A stretch of DNA of 64,000 nucleotides from Thermus igniterrae ATCC 700962 (GTDB lineage Bacteria > Deinococcota > Deinococci > Deinococcales > Thermaceae). The stretch is taken from NCBI RefSeq assembly GCF_000376265.1, contig NZ_AQWU01000064.1, positions 103 to 64,102 of the forward strand, in the 5' to 3' direction. This document shows positions 25,993 to 34,026 of the stretch, in pieces. The position numbers and the translations under genes are program-made. Numbering within the stretch: the stretch's first letter is position 1; each line of letters opens with the position of its first letter. The notes under the pieces were generated by a model. The model was not told the origin of the DNA. It did no database searches and saw only the letters and a program-made list of their open reading frames with translations.

Positions 25993-28200
25993 TTAAGCCG
26001 CCTTCTTGGCCTGCTGCTGGCGCAGGTTCTTCCAGAAGACCACCAGGGCGCTCACCACGTAGATGGAGCTGTAGGTCCCCACGAAGATCCCCACGAAGAT
26101 GGCTAGGGAGAAGTCCCGGAGGACGCTTCCTCCCAGGAAGAGGAGGGCGATGATGGGCAGGAGGGTGGTGAGGCTGGTCATCACCGTGCGGGAGAGGGTC
26201 TGGTTGATGGAGCGGTTCACGAGCTCTCGGTAGGGAACGCCCCTTAGAAGCTTCTGATTCTCGCGGATACGGTCGGAGACCACGATGGAGTCGTTGATGG
26301 AGTACCCCACGATGGTGAGGAGGGCGGCGATGGTGGGGATGGAGAACTCCAGGCCCAAAAGGCTGTACATCCCCGCCACGATGGCCACGTCGTGGGCCAC
26401 GGCGATCACGCTGGCCACCCCGAAGGTCCAGTCAAAGCGGAAGGCCACGTAGATGAGGATGAGGCCGAGGCCCACCAGCACCGCCATCACCGCATCGCGG
26501 CGGAGCTCCGAGCCGATGGCGGGCCCCACGGTCTCGGAGGTGAGCACGGTGGCCTTCAGCTCCGCGCCGAAAAGCCTTTCCAGCTCCAGGCGCTTCTCAT
26601 CGGGCAGGGGAGGGAGTTTCAGGGAGAACTCCTTGTGCTCCGCGGTGGGGGCCTGCACCTCGGTGATCACCGCCTCCTTGGCGGGGAAGCCTTTGGCCTC
26701 CAGGAAGCGCCTCAGGGTGTCCACCCCCACCTCAGGGGGGGTGCGCAGGGTGTAGGCGGTGCCCCCGGTGAAGTCAATGGCGTAGTTGAACCCCTTGGTG
26801 AAGACCACCCCCGCGGCCGCCACCGCCAGGAGCAGGGTGGCCATGGTGATGTAGCGGGCCGGGCCCATGAAGTTGAACCGGGGGTCCACCAGCCACATGG
26901 GGGGGCGGATCTCCCCGCGGTCCGCCAGGCGCTCCAGGAGGTAGCGGCTGAAGACCAGGTTGGAGAAGACGCTGGCCACCACCCCGATGGCCAGGATCAC
27001 GGCAAAGCCCCGCACCGGCCCGGTGGCGTACTGGTAAAGGGCCGCCGCCGCCAGGAGGTGGGCGATGTTCACGTCCAGGATGGTGAGGGTGGAGTGCTTG
27101 AACCCCTCGGGGATGGCCTGGCGGAAGCGCTTGCCTGCCCGTAGCTCCTCCTTGATGCGCTCAAAGGAGAGCACGTTGCCGTCCACCGCCGCCCCCAGGG
27201 TGAGGACCAAGCCGGCGATGCCCGGCAGGGTGAGGGTGGCCCCCAGGCCGGAGAGGAGGCCCAGGATGAGGGCCGAGGTGTAGATGAGGCCCAGGGAGGC
27301 TACCAGTCCTAGACTCGGCCCGTAGTAGGCGAAGATGAGGAGGAAGATGGCCAGGGTGCCGATGAGGGCGGAGCGGATCCCCGCCTGGATGGCGTCTTGG
27401 CCTAGGGTGGGGCCGATGGCCCGGATCTCCGCCACCTTGAGGGGCACGGGCAGGGCCCCGGAGCGCAGGACCAGGGCGATCTCGCTGGCCTCCTCGAGGC
27501 CGGAAAGCCCCTCAATCACCGCCTGCCCCCCGGTGATGGCCTGGCGGATTACGGGGGCGGTGTAGACCTTGCCGTCCAGGACGATGGCCAGTTGCTTGCC
27601 CACGTTGGCCCGGGTGACCTCCTCAAACTTCTTGGCCCCCTCGGGGGTGAAGGTGAGGGCCACCTGGGGGCGGCCGAACTGGTCAAACACCGCCCGGGCG
27701 TCGGCCAGGTCCGCCCCCGTGAGGAGGGGGGGGCCCAGGTCCTCGGGCTTGATCAGATCCTTTTCCAGGTCTTCCCGTTTGAGGCGCGGGTTTTCCCGCA
27801 GAGCCTGGTTGATCTGGGCCACGGTGGTCCCGGTGGCCCCTTCCTTCAGGATGCGGAACTCCAGCACCGCCCGCTGGCCGATGAGCTTCAGGGCCCGGTC
27901 CTGGTCGGCCTGGGAGAGGCCGGGCAGTTCCACCACGATGCGCTTTTGCCCCTGGATCTGGATGAGGGGTTCGGCCACCCCCAGGGCGTTGATGCGGTTT
28001 TCCAACACCGTGCGGGCCTTTTCCAGGTCGTCGGGGGTGGGATTTTCCACGTCCGCTTCCAGGACAATCCGCAGGCCCCCCTTGAGGTCCAGGCCCAGCT
28101 TCACTTTGGGCTCCTGGGGGGCCCAGGGCTTCCAGACGAAGAGGAGGGCTAGGAGGAAGAGACCAAGCAGAAAGAGGCCTTGGATAAGCTTTCGGTTCAT
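25993..28200 (-). CDS. secDF: Single-chain protein translocase subunit SecDF
   Basis: SecD and SecF fused in one chain of 735 aa. It helps pull secreted proteins across the membrane using the proton gradient. The N-terminal SecD half has MNRKLIQGLFLLGLFLLALL, GLDLKGGLRIVLEADV, a large periplasmic P1 domain (about residues 35-260) and the RND membrane block. The SecF half starts near FNYAIDFTGGTAYTLR and ends with GYSINDSIVVSDRIREN and NQTLSRTVMTSLTTLLP. ATG 28200 is taken because it begins the known Thermus SecDF N-terminus; an in-frame start at 28215 adds five residues. Confidence 0.95.
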   Translation of the reverse strand: MNRKLIQGLFLLGLFLLALLFVWKPWAPQEPKVKLGLDLKGGLRIVLEADVENPTPDDLEKARTVLENRINALGVAEPLIQIQGQKRIVVELPGLSQADQDRALKLIGQRAVLEFRILKEGATGTTVAQINQALRENPRLKREDLEKDLIKPEDLGPPLLTGADLADARAVFDQFGRPQVALTFTPEGAKKFEEVTRANVGKQLAIVLDGKVYTAPVIRQAITGGQAVIEGLSGLEEASEIALVLRSGALPVPLKVAEIRAIGPTLGQDAIQAGIRSALIGTLAIFLLIFAYYGPSLGLVASLGLIYTSALILGLLSGLGATLTLPGIAGLVLTLGAAVDGNVLSFERIKEELRAGKRFRQAIPEGFKHSTLTILDVNIAHLLAAAALYQYATGPVRGFAVILAIGVVASVFSNLVFSRYLLERLADRGEIRPPMWLVDPRFNFMGPARYITMATLLLAVAAAGVVFTKGFNYAIDFTGGTAYTLRTPPEVGVDTLRRFLEAKGFPAKEAVITEVQAPTAEHKEFSLKLPPLPDEKRLELERLFGAELKATVLTSETVGPAIGSELRRDAVMAVLVGLGLILIYVAFRFDWTFGVASVIAVAHDVAIVAGMYSLLGLEFSIPTIAALLTIVGYSINDSIVVSDRIRENQKLLRGVPYRELVNRSINQTLSRTVMTSLTTLLPIIALLFLGGSVLRDFSLAIFVGIFVGTYSSIYVVSALVVFWKNLRQQQAKKAA

Positions 28201-28259
28201 GGGTGTTCCTCGCAAAAGGGTCGGGTTGCCTTAGGCCGGGGAAGCCCTCTTGCCCCTCT

Positions 28260-28285
28260 CCCCAGCCCCTTCCCGCAGGCTGGGG
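28260..28285. terminator. Hairpin between a small gene and secDF
   Basis: CCCCAGCC (28260-28267) pairs with GGCTGGGG (28278-28285) across a 10-base loop. It lies between the 98-aa gene and secDF on the minus strand. There is no U run, so it may attenuate rather than end transcription. Confidence 0.35.
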
Positions 28286-28299
28286 AGGCGGGGGGTAGG

Positions 28300-28596
28300 T
28301 TAGCCCCCCTCCAGCTGCAGGCGCCGGTAGAGGAGGTAGAGGGTGGGGGAGGGAGGGGGCGGGGGAAGGGCCAGGGCTGGCCCTTCTCCCAAGGGCCGGG
28401 GCAGGGCGCGGGGGGGCTTGGGGGAGGTGGCGAGGAGGGAGGGGAGGCTTCCCCCGCTCCGCTCCTCCTTCAGGGCCAAAACCCCGCCCTTGGCGGCGAG
28501 GCCCGCCTGGGCCTCCTCCCTGGGGGCGGGCAGGGCCACGCCCTGGAGGAGGAGGGCCAGGCTGGCCCATAGGGGGAGAAGCCTGCCCCAGCGCAC
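28300..28596 (-). CDS. Small predicted exported protein, unknown
   Basis: 98-aa frame between infB and secDF. It starts MRWGRLLPLWASLALLLQG, a good signal peptide with cleavage likely after VALPA. The rest is proline-rich and low in complexity (LPPPPPSPTLYLLYRR near the end). No family is recognised. It begins 8 bases after the infB stop in the same direction, with coding-like third positions. The existence of the protein is likely but not certain. Confidence 0.5.
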   Translation of the reverse strand: MRWGRLLPLWASLALLLQGVALPAPREEAQAGLAAKGGVLALKEERSGGSLPSLLATSPKPPRALPRPLGEGPALALPPPPPSPTLYLLYRRLQLEGG

Positions 28597-28604
28597 CCTA
28601 CCCC

Positions 28605-30320
28605 CTAAGCGGGCACCTCCACCATCTGGAAGGCCTCTATGATGTCCCCTTCCTGGAAGTCGTCAAAGCCCTCGAGGCCAATCCCACACTCGTACCCCTG
28701 GGCCACCTCCCGCACGTCCTCCTTGAAGCGCTTGAGGCTGGCGAACTTGCCCTTCCAGACCTCCTGGCCCTTGCGCAGGACCCGCACCTCCGCGTTCCGG
28801 GGAATGCGGCCCTGGGTGACCATGCACCCCGCCACCTGTTTACCCGTGGGCAGGCGGAAGATGGCCCGCACCTCGGCCCGGCCCAGGACCTCCTCCTTGT
28901 ACTGGGGCTCCTTCTGCCCCTTGACCATGGCCCGCACCTCGTCAATGAGGTCGTAGATGATGCGGAAGGTCTTGAGCAGGACCCCCTTCTGCTCCGCGGC
29001 CTTCTTCACGGAGCCCGCCGGGTTGACGCCGAAGGCCAAAATGGCCGCCCCCGCCGTCTGGGCCAGGAGGACGTCCGACTCCGTGGGGGCTCCCACCTGG
29101 GCCAGGAGGACGTTGATCTGCACCTCCTCCGTGCTCTCCCTGGCCAGGATGTGCTGGATGGCCTCCAAGGAGCCCTGGGTGTCCGCCCGCAGGATCAGGT
29201 TCACCTCCTTGCGGCCCTCCTCCTGCAAGGCCCGCAGGAGGTCGGCCATGGTCCTGGGGCGGCGCTCGGCCTCCTTCTCTTCCCGGGCCTTGCGTTCCTC
29301 CTTGCGTTCCTCGGTGATCTCCTTGGCGGCCTCCAGGTCCGGCACCCACTCCACCACATCCCCCGCGTGGGGGAGTTCCTGGAAGCCCAGGACCTGCACG
29401 GCGCTTCCCGGGCCCGCCTCCTTGCGCTGGTTGCCGTCGGCGTCCATCATGGCCCGGATGCGGCCAAAAACCTCCCCGGCCACCACGTGGTCCCCCACCC
29501 GGAAGGTCCCCTCCTGGACCAGCATGTTGGCGATGATGCCCGCCTGCTTGTCCAGCTTGGACTCCAGCACCACCCCCCGGGGCTCGGCGTTGGGGTCGGC
29601 CCGGTAGTCCTCCAGCTCGGCGATGAGGAGGATCATCTCCAGGAGGTCCTGCACCCCCATGCCGGTCTTGGCGCTGATGGGGACGATGATGGCGTCGCCG
29701 CCGTACTCCTCGGGCACGAAGCCCCGCTCCATGAGCTGCCGCTTCACCCGCTCGGGGTCTGCCTGGGGGAGGTCCATCTTGTTCAGGGCAAAGATGATCT
29801 TGGCCCCGGCGGCCTTGGCGTGGGCGATGGCCTCCTCGGTCTGGGGCATGATGCCGTCGTCGGCGGCGATGACGATGATGGCGATGTCCGCCACCCTGGC
29901 CCCCCGCTGCCGGATGGTGGTGAAGGCCTCGTGCCCCGGGGTGTCTATGAAGACCACCGTGCCCTGGGGCGTCTTCACCTCAAAGGCCCCCACGTGCTGG
30001 GTGATGCCCCCGGCTTCCTTCTCGGCGATGCGGCTTTTGCGCAGGTAGTCCAGGAGGGTGGTCTTCCCGTGGTCCACGTGGCCCATGATCACCACCACGG
30101 GGGGGCGCTTGGGAAGGGCCTTGCGGCGCTCCTCCTCCGCCTGCTTGGCCGCCAGGCCCCGCTGTTCCTTCACCAGTTCCCGCACCGCCTCCGCATCCTC
30201 CTCGGAGAGGGTGGAGGCGTGGGACTTGTAGGCCACCCCCATCTGGGAAAGGAGCTCCAAAAGCTCCTCGTTTTCCATGCCCAGCTCTTTAGCCAGCTGG
30301 TAAATGCGAATTTTGCCCAT
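28605..30320 (-). CDS. infB: Translation initiation factor IF2
   Basis: GTPase that brings fMet-tRNA to the 30S subunit and promotes subunit joining. At 571 aa it is the short form known in Thermus, with an N-terminal IF2-N helix domain (KIRIYQLAKELGMENEELLELL) and no long linker. G motifs are MGHVDHGKTTLLD, DTPGHEAF and NKMDLP. The C-terminal domains 2-4 end GFDDFQEGDIIEAF. It overlaps ylxR by 32 bases and closes the rimP-nusA-ylxR-infB set. Confidence 0.96.
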   Translation of the reverse strand: MGKIRIYQLAKELGMENEELLELLSQMGVAYKSHASTLSEEDAEAVRELVKEQRGLAAKQAEEERRKALPKRPPVVVIMGHVDHGKTTLLDYLRKSRIAEKEAGGITQHVGAFEVKTPQGTVVFIDTPGHEAFTTIRQRGARVADIAIIVIAADDGIMPQTEEAIAHAKAAGAKIIFALNKMDLPQADPERVKRQLMERGFVPEEYGGDAIIVPISAKTGMGVQDLLEMILLIAELEDYRADPNAEPRGVVLESKLDKQAGIIANMLVQEGTFRVGDHVVAGEVFGRIRAMMDADGNQRKEAGPGSAVQVLGFQELPHAGDVVEWVPDLEAAKEITEERKEERKAREEKEAERRPRTMADLLRALQEEGRKEVNLILRADTQGSLEAIQHILARESTEEVQINVLLAQVGAPTESDVLLAQTAGAAILAFGVNPAGSVKKAAEQKGVLLKTFRIIYDLIDEVRAMVKGQKEPQYKEEVLGRAEVRAIFRLPTGKQVAGCMVTQGRIPRNAEVRVLRKGQEVWKGKFASLKRFKEDVREVAQGYECGIGLEGFDDFQEGDIIEAFQMVEVPA

Positions 30321-30567
30321 CCTTACCTCCCAACTGCGCCGCCAGGAGCTCGGAAAGGGCCTTGGCCCGGCCCCCGGCGAAGCGCCTCAGCTTTTTCTCC
30401 GTCCAGCACTCCGGAGTGTCGGGGCAGACGTAGGCCCCCCGCCCCGGGAGCTTGCCCGTGGAATCTATGCGGAACCCCTCTGGGGTGAGCAGGATGCGCA
30501 GGAGTTCCCCCTTGGGCCGCCTCCGGCGGCAGGCCACGCACATGCGTAGGGGTACGTGGGGCATCAC
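30289..30567 (-). CDS. YlxR family RNA-binding protein (DUF448)
   Basis: 92-aa basic protein of the nusA-infB operon. Family marks are RMCVACRRRRPKGELLRI and GRGAYVCPDTPECW, together with a Lys/Arg-rich surface. Recent work on the family (RnpM) links it to RNase P RNA and transcription control. That is family knowledge, not something seen here. Both ATG 30567 and ATG 30564 are possible starts; either overlaps the nusA stop. Confidence 0.88.
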   Translation of the reverse strand: MMPHVPLRMCVACRRRRPKGELLRILLTPEGFRIDSTGKLPGRGAYVCPDTPECWTEKKLRRFAGGRAKALSELLAAQLGGKDGQNSHLPAG

Positions 30568-31730
30568 TCGGAGAGATCCCGGAAGAGCCGCTCAAACTCC
30601 TCTTTCTTGGACCGGCTTGGGGCCTCGGCCTCCTCCTGGGCCGCCCGGCGGATGGCCTCGTCCAGGTCGGAGATCTCCGCCTCCTCAAAGTGGATGTCGT
30701 AGCCGGTGAGCTTGGAGGCCAGGCGCACGTTCTGCCCCCCGGTGCCGATGGCCAGGGAGTGCTGGTCCTTGGTCACCTTCACCCGGGCCTTCTTGGCCTC
30801 ACCGTCCAGCTCTATGGAGCCCACCTGGGCGGGGGAGAGGGCGTTGCGGATGAACTCCTTGGGGTCTTTGGACCAGAGGATGATGTCCACCTTCTCCCGG
30901 CCCAACTCGGCGGAGACCGCCTGGATGCGCTGCCCCTTGTGCCCGATGCAGGCCCCGATGGGGTCCACGTTGGGGTTGTGGCTGGTCACCGCCACCTTGC
31001 TCCGGCGCCCGGGCTCGCGGGCGATGGCCTTGATCTCCACAATCCCTTCGGCGATCTCCGGGACCTCCTGCTTGAGGAGGTGCTCCAGGAGCTTCTCGTG
31101 GGCCCGGCTCACGATCAGGGAGGGCCCCTTGGCGGAGCGGTCCACCTTCTTCAGGTAGATCTTGAGGCGCTGCCCCGGGTAGTAGCGCTCCGTGGGGATC
31201 TGCTCGCTCTTGGGCAGGTAGGCCTCCCCCCGGCCCAGCTCCACGAAGACGTTGCCCCGGTTGTCCACCCGGGTCACCACCCCGGTGAGCACCTGGCCTT
31301 CCTTGTCCTTGTACTCGTTGTAGATGCGGTTGCGCTCCGATTCCTTGAGGCGTTGGGTGAGGATCTGGCGCAGGTCCTGGATGGCCATGCGGGAGAGGCC
31401 CTCGGGGTCAATGGGGAACTCCATCTCGTCCCCCACCTGGACCTCGGGGTCGTACTGCAGGGCGTCGGAAAGGGCGATGTCCTTGTCGGGGTCCTCCACC
31501 TTCTCCACCACCCGCCGGACCTCCACCATCTCTATCCGCCCGGTCTGGGGGTCAATGTAGACGTCCACCTCGGGGCCTTTGCCCGCGTCTATCTCCTCTT
31601 TTTTGTACCCCTTCTGCCGCTTGATGTAGGCCTTGCGCAGGGCCTCCTTGAAGGCCTCGAGGACCTCATCGGTGCTCACCCCCCGCTCCAAGGCCAGCTG
31701 CTGCATGGCGTCAATGAACTCCCGGTTCAT
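30564..31730 (-). CDS. nusA: Transcription termination/antitermination factor NusA
   Basis: 388-aa NusA with the N-terminal RNA polymerase-binding domain (NREFIDAMQQLALERG), an S1 domain (GQVLTGVVTRVDNRGNVFVE) and two KH domains (DPIGACIGHKGQRIQAV and IGTGGQNVRLASKLTGYDI). It lacks the acidic repeats of enterobacterial NusA and ends in an acidic/basic tail, as usual in this group. It modulates pausing, termination and antitermination. It sits between rimP and ylxR. Confidence 0.96.
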   Translation of the reverse strand: MNREFIDAMQQLALERGVSTDEVLEAFKEALRKAYIKRQKGYKKEEIDAGKGPEVDVYIDPQTGRIEMVEVRRVVEKVEDPDKDIALSDALQYDPEVQVGDEMEFPIDPEGLSRMAIQDLRQILTQRLKESERNRIYNEYKDKEGQVLTGVVTRVDNRGNVFVELGRGEAYLPKSEQIPTERYYPGQRLKIYLKKVDRSAKGPSLIVSRAHEKLLEHLLKQEVPEIAEGIVEIKAIAREPGRRSKVAVTSHNPNVDPIGACIGHKGQRIQAVSAELGREKVDIILWSKDPKEFIRNALSPAQVGSIELDGEAKKARVKVTKDQHSLAIGTGGQNVRLASKLTGYDIHFEEAEISDLDEAIRRAAQEEAEAPSRSKKEEFERLFRDLSE

Positions 31731-31742
31731 GCTCCTAACCTC

Positions 31743-32168
31743 CTACCTGGGCTCCTCGGGCCACTCGGCGAGGTGGGCGCGGAAGGTGCCGATCTTGAGG
31801 CGCTTCTCCTCCAGGTTCACCTGGAAGACCACCTCCTCCCCCTCCACGCGCAGAATGCGGCCGGTGAACCCGCCGGGGCCCGGCACCTTGGCCTTGAGGC
31901 CCTGGAAGCGTTCAAAGTGGCGGCGGGTAAAGAGGGGGCGTTTGGGTCCGGGGGATTCCACCAGGAGGCGGTAGCTCCCGGGGATAGGGTCCTCCCGGTC
32001 CAGCGCCGCCTCAATGTGGCGGCTTGCCTGCTCCAGGTCGGCCACGCTGATGGGCCGCTCGTCCTTGCGCTCCAGCCGCACCAAGACCTCCCCGGGGGTT
32101 TCCCGGACCTCCAGGACCTCGAGGCCCAAAGGCTCCACCGCTTCCTCCACCAGCCGCCAAAGGTCCAC
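31743..32168 (-). CDS. rimP: Ribosome maturation factor RimP
   Basis: Assembly factor for the 30S subunit, about 141 aa, with EASRHIEAALD-like (here QASRHIEAALDREDPIP), YRLLVESPGPKRPL and the SH3-like C-terminal domain. First gene of the rimP-nusA-ylxR-infB operon. GTG 32168 (VDLWRLVEE) is chosen because the conserved core begins there and GGAGGTGAGGAGG lies just before it. GTG 32174 and GTG 32192 are in frame and cannot be excluded. Its end lies 12 bases before nusA. Confidence 0.88.
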   Translation of the reverse strand: MDLWRLVEEAVEPLGLEVLEVRETPGEVLVRLERKDERPISVADLEQASRHIEAALDREDPIPGSYRLLVESPGPKRPLFTRRHFERFQGLKAKVPGPGGFTGRILRVEGEEVVFQVNLEEKRLKIGTFRAHLAEWPEEPR

Positions 32169-32199
32169 CGGCACCTCCTCACCTCCCTTCACAAAGGAA

Positions 32200-32219
32200 G
32201 GGTGGGCTTACACCCACCC
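32200..32219 (-). other. Leader hairpin of the rimP operon
   Basis: GGGTGGG (32200-32206) and CCCACCC (32213-32219) form a 7-pair stem with a 6-base loop in the 5' leader of the rimP transcript, about 30 bases ahead of the start. Its role is unknown. Confidence 0.35.
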
Positions 32220-32243
32220 CCCTCCCTTGGGAGCACTGGGCTC

Positions 32244-32273
32244 AGTTTACACCCAAGGGCCTCTTGACCACAA
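32244..32273 (-). promoter_or_regulatory. Promoter of rimP-nusA-ylxR-infB
   Basis: Reading the minus strand, TTGTGG (32273-32268), an 18-base spacer and TAAACT (32249-32244) make a plausible sigma-A promoter, leaving a leader of about 70 bases. Its -35 overlaps the -35 of the divergent ssrA promoter by two bases. Confidence 0.55.
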
Positions 32274-32293
32274 CCCCTTTAGCCTGCTACACT
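32264..32293 (+). promoter_or_regulatory. Promoter of ssrA
   Basis: TTGACC (32264-32269), an 18-base spacer and TACACT (32288-32293) lie 32 bases before the mature tmRNA 5' end. A short 5' precursor trimmed by RNase P would result. Confidence 0.65.
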
Positions 32294-32325
32294 CAAGTCT
32301 GCCGGTCCGAACCCGGTCTTCACAT

Positions 32326-32675
32326 GGGGGTGAACGGTCTCGACGGGGGTCACCGAGGGCAAGGCGGCGCGCCGAGGTGCGGGTGGCCTCGTAAAAACCC
32401 GCAAAAGAATAAAGGCCAACAAGCCTGCTTACGCCCTCGCGGCTTAATGCCCGCGACCTCGCCTGGAAGCCCTGCCGGGGGCTCGCCAGCGCGGGGACAC
32501 CAAACCCGGCTAGCCGAGGGCAAGGCTCCGTAGCCTGAGGCGAAGTTAAGCGGAGCTAGCCCCTGGCCGCCCGTCCGCGGGCCAAGCCAGGGGGACACCC
32601 GAAACGCGGACTACGCGCGTAGAAGCCCGCCGTAGGGACCTTCGGACGGGGGTTCAACTCCCCCCACCTCCACCA
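32326..32675 (+). ncRNA. ssrA: Transfer-messenger RNA
   Basis: 350-nt tmRNA. The 5' end GGGGGTGAACGGTCTCGACG and the 3' end with the T arm GGGGGTTCAACTCCCC and encoded CCA form the tRNA-like domain. The message part reads GCC AAC AAG CCT GCT TAC GCC CTC GCG GCT TAA at 32415-32447, giving the tag ANKPAYALAA. The Thermus thermophilus tag as I recall it is ANTNYALAA, so the C-terminal YALAA degron is kept while the start differs. GC-rich pseudoknot stems follow. It rescues stalled ribosomes with SmpB, which is not in the window. Confidence 0.97.
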
Positions 32676-32678
32676 AAA

Positions 32679-32699
32679 GGGGCGCCCAAGGGGCGCCCC
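32679..32699. terminator. ssrA terminator hairpin
   Basis: GGGGCGCCC (32679-32687) and GGGCGCCCC (32691-32699) pair perfectly across an AAG loop, four bases after the tmRNA CCA end. No U run follows, which is common in this GC-rich genome. Confidence 0.65.
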
Positions 32700-32742
32700 A
32701 AACCCTTTGTGGGGAGGGCCGGACATTTTTCCCCTCGGGACC

Positions 32743-32751
32743 TGCTAAAGT
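32743..32751 (+). promoter_or_regulatory. Extended -10 promoter of the riboflavin operon
   Basis: TGC then TAAAGT (32746-32751) is an extended -10 about 20 bases before the FMN riboswitch. CGGACA at 32720-32725 resembles a -35 but lies 20 bases away, longer than normal. Confidence 0.4.
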
Positions 32752-32771
32752 GAGCATGGTGCCATCTGGCA

Positions 32772-32888
32772 CCTCCTTCGGGGCGGGGTGGAAGTCCCCA
32801 CCGGCGGTGAAAGCCCGCGAAGCCCCTTTGGGGCCCGACCCGGTGGAACTCCGGGGCCGACGGTGAAAGTCCGGATGGGAGAAGGAGG
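32772..32888 (+). promoter_or_regulatory. FMN riboswitch (RFN element)
   Basis: The RFN core is present in order: GGGGCGGGGTGGAAGTCCCC, ACCGGCGGTGAAAGCCCGCG, CCCGGTGGAACTCCGGGG, CCGACGGTGAAAGTCCGGAT and GGGAGAAGGAGG. The closing helix P1 pairs CCTCCTTC (32772-32779) with GAAGGAGG (32881-32888). The GGAGG of that 3' strand is the ribosome binding site of ribD, whose TTG is at 32893. FMN binding that stabilises P1 should therefore hide the site directly and shut off translation. A short hairpin GGTGCC-ATCT-GGCACC (32758-32773) overlaps the P1 5' strand by two bases. Confidence 0.95.
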
Positions 32889-32892
32889 GCCT

Positions 32893-34026
32893 TTGCGAGC
32901 GCTGGACGAACGGTTTCTTCGTAGAGCCCTGCAACTGGCGGAAAGGGCCCGCGGCCACACCCACCCCAACCCCCTGGTGGGGGCGGTGCTGGTGAAGGAG
33001 GGGCGCATCCTGGGGGAGGGGTACCACCCCAAGGCGGGGGAGCCCCACGCGGAGGTCTTCGCCCTGAGGGTGGCGGGGGAGGCGGCCCGGGGGGCCACGG
33101 CCTACGTCTCTCTGGAGCCCTGCAACCACTTTGGCCGCACCCCCCCGTGTTCCCTGGCCCTCCTGGAGGCCGGGGTGGCCCGGGTGGTGGTGGCGGCCCG
33201 GGACCCCAATCCCCTGGCCCAGGGGGGGCTGGAGCGGCTTAAGGCGACAGGGGTGGCGGTGGAGGCCGGCCTTCTGGAAGCGGAGGCCAGGGCGCAGAAC
33301 GAAGTCTTCTTCACGGTCCAGAGGAAGGGGCTTCCCTTCGTCCTCCTCAAGGCCGCCCTCACCTTAGACGGCAAGGTGGCGGCCCCCTCGGGGGATGCCC
33401 GCTGGGTGAGCGCTGAGGAAAGCCGCCGGGTGGCCCAGGCTTACCGGCAGTGGCTACCCGCGGTGATGGTGGGGGTGGGCACGGTGCTCCAGGACGACCC
33501 TGCCCTCACCGTGCGGGAGCCCGACTTCCGCCCTTTCCCCCTCATGCTGGAACCCCCGCCCCTCCGGGACCCGGTGAAGGTGGTCCTGGATACCGAGGCC
33601 AAAACCCCTCCCACCGCCCGCCTCTTCCAACCCGGTCCCCGGGGGGAGGCGGCCCGGGTTCTGGTCCTGGTGGGGCGCGGGGCTCCCAAGGAGCGGATCA
33701 AGGCCCTCGAGGCCGCCTCCGCCCGGGTGGTGGAGCTTCCCCGGGAGGGGGGGCGGGTGAGCCTGGAGGCCGCCTTGGCCTTCCTCCTGGAGGAGGGGCT
33801 GGACGGGGTCCTCCTGGAGGGGGGGCCCAGGCTGGCCGGGGCCTTCTGGGAGCAGGGTCTGGTGGACAAGCTGGCCCTCTTCCTGGCCCCCAAGCTCCTG
33901 GGGGAGGGGAGGGGGCTTTTGGAGGGCGTTGCCCTGGAGCGCATGGCCGAGGCCAAAAGGCTCCGCCTGGTGCGGCGGGAGTGGCTGGGGGACGACCTTT
34001 GGCTGGAGGCCTATCCGGAGGTGTGA
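32893..34026 (+). CDS. ribD: Bifunctional riboflavin deaminase/reductase RibD
   Basis: Second and third steps of riboflavin synthesis from GTP. The N-terminal deaminase has HAEVFAL (zinc His and catalytic Glu) and EPCNHFGRTPPC (zinc Cys pair). The C-terminal NADPH reductase begins near FVLLKAALTLDGKVA and has ARWVSAEESR and DGVLLEGGPRLAGAF. TTG 32893 is chosen because GGAGG at 32884-32888 precedes it and everything upstream is riboswitch. Earlier in-frame ATGs at 32788 and 32875 lie inside the aptamer. The protein is then 377 aa. The stop is followed at once by ribE. Confidence 0.93.
   Translation: MRALDERFLRRALQLAERARGHTHPNPLVGAVLVKEGRILGEGYHPKAGEPHAEVFALRVAGEAARGATAYVSLEPCNHFGRTPPCSLALLEAGVARVVVAARDPNPLAQGGLERLKATGVAVEAGLLEAEARAQNEVFFTVQRKGLPFVLLKAALTLDGKVAAPSGDARWVSAEESRRVAQAYRQWLPAVMVGVGTVLQDDPALTVREPDFRPFPLMLEPPPLRDPVKVVLDTEAKTPPTARLFQPGPRGEAARVLVLVGRGAPKERIKALEAASARVVELPREGGRVSLEAALAFLLEEGLDGVLLEGGPRLAGAFWEQGLVDKLALFLAPKLLGEGRGLLEGVALERMAEAKRLRLVRREWLGDDLWLEAYPEV

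Noticed and set aside
32788-32892. Upstream ATG starts for ribD at 32788 and 32875
   Set aside because: They lie in the FMN aptamer and encode low-quality protein; GGAGG and TTG 32893 give the normal start.
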